A stretch of 64,000 nucleotides of DNA from Cohnella xylanilytica (lineage in GTDB: Bacteria > Bacillota > Bacilli > Paenibacillales > Paenibacillaceae). The translations under genes were made by a program, and so were the position numbers. Location of the stretch: contig NZ_JACJVR010000106.1 in NCBI RefSeq assembly GCF_014212175.1, positions 56,512 to 120,511 on the forward strand. The letters run 5' to 3'. Below the pieces are notes generated by a model. It did no database searches, was not told the DNA's origin, and worked only from the letters and a program-made list of their open reading frames with translations. Positions 16,934 to 26,378 of this stretch are shown piece after piece (the first letter of the stretch is position 1; each line of letters begins with the position of its first letter).

Positions 16934-19189
16934 CTACGCGATCAACGCCGGAAGGACGACCTGGATCGTCGCGAAGTCGCTCTGCGCCCCGCCCGAGACT
17001 CGCTGCACGCCGATGGTGACGAGACGGTCGACATTTTGCGGAATCGGGAGCGGCAGCGTATCGTAAAGATAACGTTTGTTCTGAACGGGCTGGGCCGGGT
17101 GAAGCCCGGTCGATCCCCGAAGGACCAGCTCGGCTGCGGTCGCGGCCCCGTCGGTCCACCAGACCGTATAGGTTCCTGCCGTCTCCGATGCGAATCTCAC
17201 CTTCAGAAGCGTCCGGTGATAGAAGTCGATGCCGAGCAGTTCGACGGTGAACGGCGGCGGCGTCTGCAAAGCGGCAGGATAATGAAGCGCGCGCACGATG
17301 CCGCCCTGAGGGCCGATTTGGCCGCCGAAGAAACTAAGCCGCGCCATATAAGAATGAACGGCGACTCCGTCCGGGGCTGGCAGGGGATCGTCGAACACGA
17401 GCCGGTCCGGCAGTCCTACAGCCGGAAAATGCGTTATTTTCGTCCACAGCGCCGGATGCTTCATGTCCTGGACGAGCCGCGCGCTTCCGGGGCCGAAGGC
17501 GTCGGCCGAAGAGCCGGCGTTGTCGGAGGCGCGAATAAGCACTTCGTTGCCGCTAGCCGCCACAATCGTCTCCGTGATGCCGCCGGCCGACAGCGTGCCG
17601 CCGATGAAGTCCTCCAGCGCCGACGCTCCGGCGACGACCGTCCGGTACAGGCCTCCTCCGGCCGGTACGGCGCCGCTGACGGTAACGGATGCGCTGCGGG
17701 GGGATTTCGTCTGCCGATAAATGTTCAGCAGGCCGTTCGATCGCCTGACGACGTCGTCGGGCTCCCAGTCGCTCTCTCCGGGAGCGGGGGCCCGGCGCAC
17801 GAGGGTAGTCGTCCCCGACTTGCAGGCGGCGGACTCGAACGCGGGCGGCGACGGATGATGGATCAGCTGCAGCGGCGTCTCCGGCGACCAGGCGGAATAA
17901 CCGCTGACGCGGTCCCAACCGTCGACGGCTCTGGCCCTGGCCGAGAGCCGGACGTCCGGGAAGGCGACTTCGAAGCTGCGGGCGGCGGACAGCCGGAGAG
18001 GCGGGTCTTCCGGCCTTCTCGTTCGGAGGTGGTAAGCCGTATGGCGCTCGGCCGAACCGGCTATCGAACTTTGGCCCACGACCTCCTCCACTTCGACGCC
18101 CAGCGCGCGCGGATCGCTCTGGTCGACGGTGAGCGTCATCCGCGTCTGGTACCGGTCGGTTCCGAATTCCAGCTGACGGAACTTATAGGGCGAAGAGCCG
18201 ATGGGGGCGATAGCAGAGGCCGCTTCGCTCGCGCCCGTACCGAATTCGACCAGCCGCACTTGCGGGTTCAGATACTGCGGAATTCCCGGCACGCCGAGCG
18301 GCGGCGCAATCGCGGGCCGGACGACCGCGGGATTGCTCGCCTCGCCGGTATCGGCGTCGACGACCCGGTAAGCGACGAGCGTCTTGGCCGGTTCCTTCAA
18401 CGGGTCCGCGAGAAGCTGGTCGAGCGGACTCATCCGGTCCCGCGGGCCGTCGTAGTAAGCGAACCCGCCAAGCAGCGCGTATTCCCATCTCAATCCGAGC
18501 AGCGTCAGGAACGAGTCCCAAGAAGAAGGTTCCCCGTGCTGATCGTCCGAGGGAGCGGAGGCTTGGGCGGCCTTCGCATGCCGGACGACGTCTTCCCATT
18601 CCCGGTCGCCGAGGGTAGGCGGGAGGCCATAACGCTCGGCTGCCGAAGACAGATCGGAGTCATAGGAGGCTTCAACTCCGATCTCGGCGATTCGCTCCCA
18701 GTCCAGACCGAAGTCCCGGAACAAATCAAGCGTCTGCAACTTCTCCAACGTGCCGCCTTCGCCGATCGCGACGATCGTATCGATGCCCAGCCCCTCGGCA
18801 TAGACGGAATCGCCGTTCCCGACCGTTCGAGCCGCTTCCGTCCGGCCCGTCTGCGAGTTTGCGAACAGAATGCGCGCCTCCGTCCCCCGCCACGTGAACG
18901 ACACCGCCTGAACCGGCCCGCTCAATCGGTGCTCCGAAGCGGGAAGCAGGGGGCCGAAGTGGATGTCCCCGTGTAACTGCCACCAATTCGCCGGATAGTC
19001 CGCAGATGACGCTTGACGGAATTGGCGCAGCTCTCTGGAGTCCAATAGCGCCCGCTCCACGATGATGGACCGGGGAAGCCCGCGGTAGCTGCCCTCCGCC
19101 CCGATCTCCTGCACGGGATAATGCCAACGAAGCCGATTGCCCGCAGGGGCATCGGGAACCCAGCCGAGCGCGGATAGATAGATGGTCAA
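16934..19189 (-). CDS. Large uncharacterised protein, second gene of coupled pair
   Basis: 751 aa, not recognised. The start is TTG at 19189, which overlaps the TGA stop of the preceding gene as TTGA, behind a strong GAGGTGAGGAG site, so translation of the two is coupled. There is no signal peptide or membrane segment. The N-terminus is distinctive (YLSALGWVPDAPAGNRLRWH), with GLPRSIIVERA soon after. The rest looks beta-rich: Ig/FN3-like stretches around 425-470 (RARAVDGWDRVSGYSAWSPE) and a C-terminal beta region with TYTVWWTDGAATAAELVL. Base composition matches the neighbours. It might be a partner or structural component of the 1404-aa protein; nothing in it shows an enzyme motif. Confidence 0.8.
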   Translation of the reverse strand: MTIYLSALGWVPDAPAGNRLRWHYPVQEIGAEGSYRGLPRSIIVERALLDSRELRQFRQASSADYPANWWQLHGDIHFGPLLPASEHRLSGPVQAVSFTWRGTEARILFANSQTGRTEAARTVGNGDSVYAEGLGIDTIVAIGEGGTLEKLQTLDLFRDFGLDWERIAEIGVEASYDSDLSSAAERYGLPPTLGDREWEDVVRHAKAAQASAPSDDQHGEPSSWDSFLTLLGLRWEYALLGGFAYYDGPRDRMSPLDQLLADPLKEPAKTLVAYRVVDADTGEASNPAVVRPAIAPPLGVPGIPQYLNPQVRLVEFGTGASEAASAIAPIGSSPYKFRQLEFGTDRYQTRMTLTVDQSDPRALGVEVEEVVGQSSIAGSAERHTAYHLRTRRPEDPPLRLSAARSFEVAFPDVRLSARARAVDGWDRVSGYSAWSPETPLQLIHHPSPPAFESAACKSGTTTLVRRAPAPGESDWEPDDVVRRSNGLLNIYRQTKSPRSASVTVSGAVPAGGGLYRTVVAGASALEDFIGGTLSAGGITETIVAASGNEVLIRASDNAGSSADAFGPGSARLVQDMKHPALWTKITHFPAVGLPDRLVFDDPLPAPDGVAVHSYMARLSFFGGQIGPQGGIVRALHYPAALQTPPPFTVELLGIDFYHRTLLKVRFASETAGTYTVWWTDGAATAAELVLRGSTGLHPAQPVQNKRYLYDTLPLPIPQNVDRLVTIGVQRVSGGAQSDFATIQVVLPALIA

Positions 19190-22100
19190 GACTCCTCACC
19201 TCTCCCAATGGAATCGCTTCGTTCATGGCCGTCTCCGATAGCCGAGGCTTCCGCCGTCCGTTCCCAGCCGTCTGCCGATGCCCGGAATTCGCCGGCAAGC
19301 GGGATTCGCGGGAAGGCGGCCGGTTCGCCGGCGCTCATCCGCCGAATATCGCGGAGATCGAGTCCGGGCGAATCGGACGGCGCGGACTCCCGGTCGGCGG
19401 CCTGCAGACCGTTCGCAGACGCGTCCGCAAGAGTCCGCTTCGGGTTCACCTTGTCGCCGATCGCCGGATCGAAGGGGCGCGGGTCGAAGGGGCGCGGGTC
19501 GAAGGGGCGCGGGTCGAAGGGGCGCGGATCGATCACAACCGGAATATCGATCGGCGGAATCCGGATGCCGCCCTGGCGCGGCAGCGGCCAGGCGAGCCCG
19601 AGCGGCTGCACGAACTTGAGCGTCGCCGTCTCCGGGACGGGACCCGCGGCCGGCGTCGGACGAAGCCGCGGAAGGCCCGCCAGGTGAGGATCGAACGACA
19701 GCCTCAGCTCGTATTCGCCGCGCGGCAGAAGGGCGGGAATGCCGGCCAGCTCGCCGGTTAAGAAGGCGGAGCTGCCGTCCGGACCCGGCAGGATCGACAC
19801 TTCGAGCTCGAGCTTGCGCCGATGGGCGAAGCCGGTCGGGCAGCCCGCGGCCGGCTCGACGTGGCGAATCGTCAGCTCGGCCGAGACGCGCCGCCAATCG
19901 ACGGGCTCCGGCGTGCGCAGCCACAGCGCGTAGGGCCGGCCCTGCGGGTCGGTGACGGCTTCGACCGTCGTGCTGCCGGCCGCGATGTTGATGCCGGCGA
20001 GAGGGTCGCCTCCGGCGGAAAATTTCGCGCCCGTGGCCGCCGCGAACCGGATGAACCGCAGCGCGGCATCCTCGTCGATATCGCCCGTCTCGGCCGCGAG
20101 CGAAGGCGGGAGCTGCCAACCGGCCGGGGGTTCGGAATATTCCTCCGGATACGGCTTCGGCGTCGGGATCTTATCGATCGGCCCCGGGATCTTGTCGATC
20201 GGCGGCACCTGCGGCTTGATCTTCTCGCTCGCGACAACCGGATTCTTCTTGGCGCGCGCCGCGCCGCTCAGGACAATATGGCCGATGCTGCCCGCTCTGG
20301 CGAGATCGAACGCCGGATTGATCCGGCCGAAAAGAGGACCTCGCTTGGCTTCCGGCAGCGGGCATTCGGCGGTTGTATGCCGGCCGGCCGAATCGTAATA
20401 CACCGTCACGCACGAATGCGGCCAATTGACGTGCTGGTTGAAGTCGGCGAATGCCGAGGCGTAGCCGCTCCATTCGTCCAGCCGCACTTCGCCTTTGACG
20501 GGGTGCTCGAACAGAAGCGTCAGCTTCGCGGCGCCGGCTCTCGGAAGCGCCCCGGCCAGCTCCGCTTCCTGATCGGCGGGAACGGAGCCGCCGCGGGCCA
20601 AGATCCAATTCCGGCTCTCCGGCGGCAGCGAGCTGAGGCCGTCCGCGGCGGCGGCCGGCGTTAGCGTCTCCTCGAAATCGCCGATGCCGTCTTCATAGGA
20701 GATCCGCGCGATCAGAGGCACGCTGCCGAACACTTCGCTCACGTAAGGAACGACAAAACGGACGGCTACCTTATAGCTGCGATAAACCGGGAACCCGAAA
20801 CCGTACTGCGTCGGATTCCATTTGTCCTTGGTCCAGGTCGTCCAGGGATGGCGGGCATTGGCGAACAGGCGGGTGTCTCCGAAGGTCGAGTAGTAAATGT
20901 AAGGGCGCAGCGTCTCGGGATACACGACCTCGAACTCCTTCTCGAAGGCCCATTCGACGGGGCTTGCCGGCGGATACGGAACGGATGCTCCGCCGCTTGC
21001 CGGATGCTCCGCCTTCGACCGCCCTTTTAGCGTCAAGCGATACTTGCCGGGCTTCAGAGTCTTCTTCGTCCACGAAGCGGAAGAGGCCGGCACGGTCTCC
21101 CGGTAGCGAATCGCATAGACGTACAAGGAATTTAATCCCCGTTCGATAGACTCCAATTGGAGAGTGAAGCGGTCGACCGGCACGGGCAATCGGAACGTGA
21201 CCGAGACTAGGCGCAGATTGCTCGTTACGGGACCTAGATCCGCGACCTTCGCCTGAGCTCCGCCGGAGGAGAGGAGAGAGAGCAGGTGGATCGCCCGCTT
21301 GCCGGCAATGACGAACAAGGATACCTCCGATACGAGAACCGGGCTGCCTCCGAGATCCAGGAATCGAAGCGAGAACCCGGACGTTGCGAGCACGCGGGTC
21401 GGAATAACGGGCTGGAACGAGGCAATGAGCCGATCCGGAGCTCCGTTCGCGTTGCTCGGCTCATATTCCACGGATCCGAACTTGCGGGCTTCGGGGATCG
21501 CTTCGGGAGCGCCGTAGCCGAAGAACAGATCGTGCAGCTTCTCGGCTTGTTCGGAGACCGGGAACTTCAAGGTATCCGACTTGGCCGTAATCCAGGCGAA
21601 CGGGTCGGAGCCGAGAATGTGCAATTGGGCGGTTCCGCCGCCCGGACCTTCCGCCCAGACGGCTCCGACGTCCGGTACGGCGGTATGGTGAACCAGGTCG
21701 AACAGCTCGAGCTCCAACAGATCCTCCGTAACCGTATAGCCTCCCTGTTCGCTCGGTCCCGCGTTTTGACTCGGCTCCACCTTGCCCGTCATATCGCGAA
21801 CCCGTCTCGTGAACGGAATGACGAGATCGAGATCCGGCCACGGCTTATCGGCGTCCAAATTCCATTGCAGGTCGCTGAGGACATGGATGGCGGTAACGGT
21901 TTGCTGCTGCGCGGTTATCGCGCCATTGATCTCGTACGTGCCGACCGTAAGCGGGGAGGAGAGGGCCGGCGCGGAGGCGATGTTATCCCCGAACGACTTG
22001 GTGAAGCTGACGTCCGGAATCGGCCACGGCAAGTCCAGCTTCACGCCGATCTCGAAGCGGAACAGCGTCGGGTCCGGGAAATAAACCTCCGCGGAGGCGT

Positions 22101-23400
22101 CGCCGCTCAAGATAAGCTCGAACTTCCACACCTTGATGCCGAGCTCCCCATGCACCTTGATCTGAGCGCGAACGAGAAGAGGGTCCCATCCGACATAGGC
22201 GTTCAGCGAGACCGCGAGCCTGGCGATCAGCGTGATCACATCGCCGATCTCGTATTTGCCCCCGATTCCGATGGAGCCTCCGAATGCGATCCGGCGGTGA
22301 TTGATGCGGAAGTACGCGTCCGCTTTCTGGAACAGGAGGATGGAGACGACGGGGACATCCTTGAGCAGCTCGAGCTTCACCGGTCTCGATTCGGTGCCCA
22401 GATCGAGGTACCAGGCGGTCGGATCGGAGAAGGAGAAGAACACGTCCAGCTGGCCGCTGCCTTTGATCAGCTTCTTCAGCTCGACGTTGACGCCGAGGCC
22501 AAGCGCCAGCGAAGCGCTCGCGGCATCGAACACGAAGAAGCCTTCCGCGCCGAAGCCTTCCCGCTTCAGCAGGACGCCCTTCCCGCCGACGATAAAAGTC
22601 CCGCTCGGCATCAAGAAGGCGAATCCGACGGGATTGAGCTCGAAGGCGAAGCCTTGGTCGGCGATGGTGCAGAGGACGGTGCGAACGCCGACGCCGACGG
22701 ACGTTTGGCCGATCGGCCCGTTCTTCCAGCGGTCGATGCCGTTCCCGGCGCGCGCCCATGTCACATAATCGGCAGCCGACGGCTTCGGGATCGGAATGCC
22801 GCCTTGCTCCAGACGAGGCACGAAGTTATAGGCGAAGTCGCCGCCCAGTCCGCGCAGGCCAAGCCCGGTCGGGCCCAGCGGAATCGACGAGCCGCGCGGA
22901 GCCTGGCCGTCCAGGCCGAGAATCATGCCGCGGTCGCTGAAGCCGCCGTAGATCGCGCCCGAGATATCCAGCGGGATCAGCTTCAGAGAGCCTTGCCCCA
23001 GCCAGGCGCCATCTTCGTAGCCGAAGCCGAGGCTGCCTTTATATTTTCCTTCCGATTCGACAGTCAAGTCGCCGAGCACGGTCTTCCATTGAACGATGCG
23101 GATAGGAGCTTCGGCGAAGGAGAGATGAACCTCCGAGCGGGAGATGACGATCTCCAGGCGCATGAAGGGGGTGACGCCGCCGATCGGGAAGGCGCCTCTG
23201 ACAAGCAGCGTAATCGTATCGGACCCGATGTCGACTCCAAGTACCCGAACGAGCGGCGAAGAGGATAGCTCTTGACCTGCCGTCAGGCTGTGCAGCTTCT
23301 CTCTGATTGCATCCTCCGCAAGACCGGGCAGCATCTCGAAAAAATCGGCGATCGCTTTCCAGATGGTATCGCGGATCAGCTTCTCGAACCATTCGAACAT
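19186..23400 (-). CDS. Very large glycine- and beta-rich uncharacterised protein
   Basis: 1404 aa, not confidently recognised; it faintly resembles DUF6603-type proteins in its Gly-rich beta pattern. ATG at 23400 follows AAGGGAG with 8-base spacing. It begins with an amphipathic helix (MFEWFEKLIRDTIWKAIADF) rather than a signal peptide. Residues about 50-480 are alternating hydrophobic beta strands with Gly turns (GPTGLGLRGLGGDFAYNF, GGSIGIGGKYEIGDVIT). The middle (480-1050) is mixed beta, followed by a Pro-rich linker with IDKIPGPIDKIP (about 1060-1085), a further beta domain, four DPRPF repeats (about 1290-1310) and a polar, probably disordered tail. It is transcribed with the coupled 751-aa gene as an isolated two-gene unit. 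Confidence 0.82.
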   Translation of the reverse strand: MFEWFEKLIRDTIWKAIADFFEMLPGLAEDAIREKLHSLTAGQELSSSPLVRVLGVDIGSDTITLLVRGAFPIGGVTPFMRLEIVISRSEVHLSFAEAPIRIVQWKTVLGDLTVESEGKYKGSLGFGYEDGAWLGQGSLKLIPLDISGAIYGGFSDRGMILGLDGQAPRGSSIPLGPTGLGLRGLGGDFAYNFVPRLEQGGIPIPKPSAADYVTWARAGNGIDRWKNGPIGQTSVGVGVRTVLCTIADQGFAFELNPVGFAFLMPSGTFIVGGKGVLLKREGFGAEGFFVFDAASASLALGLGVNVELKKLIKGSGQLDVFFSFSDPTAWYLDLGTESRPVKLELLKDVPVVSILLFQKADAYFRINHRRIAFGGSIGIGGKYEIGDVITLIARLAVSLNAYVGWDPLLVRAQIKVHGELGIKVWKFELILSGDASAEVYFPDPTLFRFEIGVKLDLPWPIPDVSFTKSFGDNIASAPALSSPLTVGTYEINGAITAQQQTVTAIHVLSDLQWNLDADKPWPDLDLVIPFTRRVRDMTGKVEPSQNAGPSEQGGYTVTEDLLELELFDLVHHTAVPDVGAVWAEGPGGGTAQLHILGSDPFAWITAKSDTLKFPVSEQAEKLHDLFFGYGAPEAIPEARKFGSVEYEPSNANGAPDRLIASFQPVIPTRVLATSGFSLRFLDLGGSPVLVSEVSLFVIAGKRAIHLLSLLSSGGAQAKVADLGPVTSNLRLVSVTFRLPVPVDRFTLQLESIERGLNSLYVYAIRYRETVPASSASWTKKTLKPGKYRLTLKGRSKAEHPASGGASVPYPPASPVEWAFEKEFEVVYPETLRPYIYYSTFGDTRLFANARHPWTTWTKDKWNPTQYGFGFPVYRSYKVAVRFVVPYVSEVFGSVPLIARISYEDGIGDFEETLTPAAAADGLSSLPPESRNWILARGGSVPADQEAELAGALPRAGAAKLTLLFEHPVKGEVRLDEWSGYASAFADFNQHVNWPHSCVTVYYDSAGRHTTAECPLPEAKRGPLFGRINPAFDLARAGSIGHIVLSGAARAKKNPVVASEKIKPQVPPIDKIPGPIDKIPTPKPYPEEYSEPPAGWQLPPSLAAETGDIDEDAALRFIRFAAATGAKFSAGGDPLAGINIAAGSTTVEAVTDPQGRPYALWLRTPEPVDWRRVSAELTIRHVEPAAGCPTGFAHRRKLELEVSILPGPDGSSAFLTGELAGIPALLPRGEYELRLSFDPHLAGLPRLRPTPAAGPVPETATLKFVQPLGLAWPLPRQGGIRIPPIDIPVVIDPRPFDPRPFDPRPFDPRPFDPAIGDKVNPKRTLADASANGLQAADRESAPSDSPGLDLRDIRRMSAGEPAAFPRIPLAGEFRASADGWERTAEASAIGDGHERSDSIGRGEES
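19469..19528 (-). repeat. Four 15-bp tandem repeats encoding DPRPF
   Basis: Four in-frame 15-base copies starting at 19469, 19484, 19499 and 19514 encode four consecutive DPRPF units near the C-terminus of the 1404-aa protein. The copies are nearly identical at DNA level, so copy number may vary between strains. Confidence 0.9.
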
Positions 23401-23773
23401 CGCCCATACTCCCTTCTGGCAGCCGCTTAGTCGGTTCCCTCGACTGTCCGACAAGAATATAGCATACGGCCGGGAATCCTGACAGAGACTTTCAGCTAAC
23501 GACGACCATGCCAAAATTACTATATAATGGTTATCCATTTGTGGGAAATTGTCATCTTGCCGCGACAGGGAACGCCCTTCAATTCCGCGAGTGCTCGGAT
23601 TTACTCTTGGGCGTCTCATCCTCTATAATTTGTAGGGGAAATTCTGCAATTTCTTTATTTCGGATCGGGGCAAAATAGAAGATAATATTCGGAAGCGGCC
23701 TTGAACGGGGATTCGCCCCGGCAGGCCGGCACCCCGAGATCCCGAGATTACCAACCGAATGGAGCTGACCCGA
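23401..23773. other. Divergent control region, giant-protein operon and GH43 gene
   Basis: No gene is seen in 373 bases. It holds the AAGGGAG site of the minus-strand 1404-aa gene, a possible minus-strand promoter (CTGTCA, 18 bases, TATATT), a plus-strand promoter (23600-23629) and a palindrome at 23638-23653. The sequence around 23505-23545 is notably AT-rich. Confidence 0.5.
23600..23653 (+). promoter_or_regulatory. GH43 promoter with palindromic operator candidate
   Basis: -35 TTTACT (23600-23605), 18-base spacer, -10 TATAAT (23624-23629). GAAATT-CTGC-AATTTC (23638-23653), a perfect 6-bp inverted repeat, covers the expected transcription start, a typical repressor position. The cognate regulator is unknown. 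Confidence 0.45.
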
Positions 23774-24760
23774 TTGAACGACGCGCCCAAACCGAATCAG
23801 CCGCTCGTCACCCACCTCTTCACCGCGGACCCTTCCGCCCACGTGTTCGACGGCCGAATTTACATTTACCCTTCGCACGATGTGGATCACGACGGTCCGG
23901 ACAACGATAACGGCGACCAATACGCGATGGAAGATTACCACGTCTTGTCCATGGCCGACTTCGAGTCTCCGGTCGTCGACCACGGCGAGGTTCTTCACCT
24001 CCGGAACGTTCCCTGGGCGTCCAAGCAGCTCTGGGCTCCGGATGCCGCGTACAAGAACGGCCGCTATTATCTCTTCTTCCCCGCGCGGGATCGCGAAGGG
24101 ATCTTCCGCATCGGGGCGGCGACGAGCCCGTCGCCGGCCGGCCCCTTCGAGCCGCAGCCGAGCTATATCGAAGGCAGCTTCAGCATCGATCCGGCGGTCC
24201 TCGTCGACGACGACGGCCAGTCGTATATGTACTTCGGCGGCCTGTGGGGCGGCCAATTGGAGAAATGGCAGACCGGCGTCTTCCGTCCGGACGCCGAGGG
24301 ACCGGCAGCCGACGCGCCGGCGCTCGGGCCGCGGGTCGCGCGGTTGAGCGACGACATGCTGTCGCTGCGGGAAGCGCCGCGGGAGATCGCCATCGTGGAC
24401 GAGGAAGGAAGCCCGATCCTCGCCGGCGACGAAGACCGGCGCTACTTCGAAGGGCCTTGGGTGCACAAGTATAACGGCTGGTATTACCTCTCGTATTCGA
24501 CGGGAACGACGCACAAGCTCGTGTACGCGGTGAGCCGCGAGCCGATGGGACCCTATACGTTCAAGGGGACGATCCTCACGCCGGTCATCGGCTGGACGAC
24601 CCACCACTCCATCGTCGAGTTCCGAGGCAAGTGGTATTTGTTCTATCACGATTGTTCGCTGTCCGGAGGCGTCAACCACAAGCGCTGCGTGAAGTATACG
24701 GAGCTGCGGTACAACGAGGACGGAACGATCCGGACGATCGATCCGTACGCCGAGGGGTAA
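23774..24760 (+). CDS. GH43 glycoside hydrolase (arabinofuranosidase/xylosidase type)
   Basis: Five-bladed beta-propeller glycosidase, 328 aa from the TTG at 23774 (GGAG at 23761-23764, 9-base spacing) or 333 aa from the ATG at 23759, which lacks a clear ribosome site. No signal peptide, so probably cytoplasmic. The three acidic catalytic positions of the family can be placed: Asp in HVFDGRIYIYPSHD, Asp in SFSIDPAVLVDDDG and the acid Glu in YFEGPWVHKYNGWYYLSYS. It would remove arabinose or xylose from hemicellulose or pectin side chains. Substrate is not determined by sequence alone. Confidence 0.9.
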   Translation: MNDAPKPNQPLVTHLFTADPSAHVFDGRIYIYPSHDVDHDGPDNDNGDQYAMEDYHVLSMADFESPVVDHGEVLHLRNVPWASKQLWAPDAAYKNGRYYLFFPARDREGIFRIGAATSPSPAGPFEPQPSYIEGSFSIDPAVLVDDDGQSYMYFGGLWGGQLEKWQTGVFRPDAEGPAADAPALGPRVARLSDDMLSLREAPREIAIVDEEGSPILAGDEDRRYFEGPWVHKYNGWYYLSYSTGTTHKLVYAVSREPMGPYTFKGTILTPVIGWTTHHSIVEFRGKWYLFYHDCSLSGGVNHKRCVKYTELRYNEDGTIRTIDPYAEG

Positions 24761-24826
24761 GAAGCGGCCCGGCTATTCTGCAAGGGAAGAGCTTGGTATC
24801 GCCAAGGCCCAACTTGCTCGAACGAC

Positions 24827-24871
24827 AAAAAAACGTCTCGATCCGATATTCATCGGAGAGACGTTTTTTTG
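24827..24871. terminator. Bidirectional terminator between GH43 and MFS genes
   Basis: AAAAAAACGTCTC pairs with GAGACGTTTTTTT, with inner TCCGAT-ATTC-ATCGGA. A-run and T-run on opposite sides make it a strong terminator in both directions for two convergent genes. Confidence 0.9.
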
Positions 24872-24890
24872 TCGCGTATTCAGCTATCTG

Positions 24891-26378
24891 TTATGCGATT
24901 TGCTCCTTGGCGCGAACCGCGGCGCTCTCGTCGGACGCCTGCGCGACGCGCTTGATGAAGAAGGAGAGCAAGAGGCCGACGACGCCGATGCCGATGATGA
25001 CGAGATAAGCGTCGTTGATCCCCTGGATGGTCGCGTCCGTGATCATCTGCTGCTGCGTGGCGCCTTGCGCCGAGCCCGATGCCATCATATCCTTCATGTG
25101 CGTCTCGGTCCGGCTCGTCATGACCGTGACGAGCAGCGACGTGCCGATGGCGCCGGCCACCTGCCGGACCGTGTTGGAGATGGCCGTGCCGTGGGCGTTC
25201 AGCCGGTTCGGCAGCTGGTTGAGGCCCGCGGTCTGGATCGGCATCATGAACAGCGCCATCCCGATCCGGCGTGCGGTGGACATGAGAATCAGATATAAAT
25301 AGCTCGTCGAATCCGTCAGATCGACGAAGCCGATCGTCGTGGCGATCGTGATGACGAGTCCGATGACGGACAGCCACTTCGCCCCGAACCGGTCGAACAG
25401 CCTTCCGGTCACCGGCATGAGGAAACCCATGACGAGAGCGCCGGGGAGCATCAGCAAGCCGGATTCCAGCGCGGTATACCCGCGAGCGTTCTGCAGGTAC
25501 AGCGGAAGCAGCATCATATCCGCATACATCACCATCGTAACCGCGATATTAATGATAGTCGTCAGCGTGAACATGTTGTACTTGAAGGCGCGCAGATCGA
25601 GCAGGGGATTGCGCGCGACGAGCTGCCGCCAGGCGAACAAGACGATGGCGACGACGCCGGCGGCCAGCGAACCGAGCACTTCGCCGCTGGACCAGCCCTC
25701 GCTGCCGGCCCGGCTGAAGCCGTACAGCACGGCCCCGAAGCCGACGGTGGACAAGGCGACGCTGAGCAAGTCGATCTTGGCGGGAGACGGCTCCGATACG
25801 TTGCGCAGATAGACGAAGCCGCAGACGATGACGATAAGGGCGAGCGGAATCATGCCGTAGAACATCGTCTCCCAGGCGAAGTTCTCGAGAATGTAACCGG
25901 CGAGCGTAGGGCCGATGGCCGGGGCGAATATAATCGCGAAGCCGACCATGCCCATGGCCGCTCCTCTTTTCTCCGGGGGGAACAGCGTCAGAATGACGTT
26001 CATAAGCAGCGGCATGATAATGCCGGCTCCGGCCGCCTGAATGAGCCGCCCGACGAGCAGAACGGAGAAGCTCGACGCCAATGCCGACACGATCGTTCCG
26101 ACGAGGAAGATGATCATGGACGCCTGGAACAGCTGGCGCGTGGAGAATCGCTGCATGAAGAAGGCCGTGATCGGGATCAGAACGCCGTTGACGAGCATGT
26201 AGCCCGTCGTGAGCCACTGGGCCGTGGCGGCGGAGATGCCGAAGTCGCCCATCAGTTCCGGGATCGCGACGCTCATTACCGTCTGGTTCAGCGTGGCCAG
26301 GAAGGCGCCCAGAATCATGATGAACAGGATCGGGCCCTTCTTGACGGAATTGCCGGTTGTTGCCGTATTCGTACTCAA
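24891..26378 (-). CDS. DHA2-family (EmrB/QacA) MFS multidrug exporter
   Basis: Fourteen-helix proton-driven efflux pump of 495 aa. Family signs: LNQTVMSVAIPEL in helix 1, WLTTGYMLVNGVLIP in helix 2, and the motif-C-like GFAIIFAPAIGPTLAGYI in helix 5. The start is TTG at 26378 (on the minus strand TTGAGTACG) close behind an AGGATGG site; the ATG at 26388 is in another frame. An operator-like sequence at 26417-26434 is shared with the TetR promoter at 29255, suggesting TetR control. Confidence 0.95.
   Translation of the reverse strand: MSTNTATTGNSVKKGPILFIMILGAFLATLNQTVMSVAIPELMGDFGISAATAQWLTTGYMLVNGVLIPITAFFMQRFSTRQLFQASMIIFLVGTIVSALASSFSVLLVGRLIQAAGAGIIMPLLMNVILTLFPPEKRGAAMGMVGFAIIFAPAIGPTLAGYILENFAWETMFYGMIPLALIVIVCGFVYLRNVSEPSPAKIDLLSVALSTVGFGAVLYGFSRAGSEGWSSGEVLGSLAAGVVAIVLFAWRQLVARNPLLDLRAFKYNMFTLTTIINIAVTMVMYADMMLLPLYLQNARGYTALESGLLMLPGALVMGFLMPVTGRLFDRFGAKWLSVIGLVITIATTIGFVDLTDSTSYLYLILMSTARRIGMALFMMPIQTAGLNQLPNRLNAHGTAISNTVRQVAGAIGTSLLVTVMTSRTETHMKDMMASGSAQGATQQQMITDATIQGINDAYLVIIGIGVVGLLLSFFIKRVAQASDESAAVRAKEQIA

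Noticed and set aside
16613..18976. 787-codon plus-strand frame opposite the 751-aa unknown protein
   Set aside because: Arg/Gly-rich shadow starting inside the DinB-like gene. Although the minus-strand protein is also unknown, that one has a strong ribosome site, coupling to its neighbour and protein-like composition.
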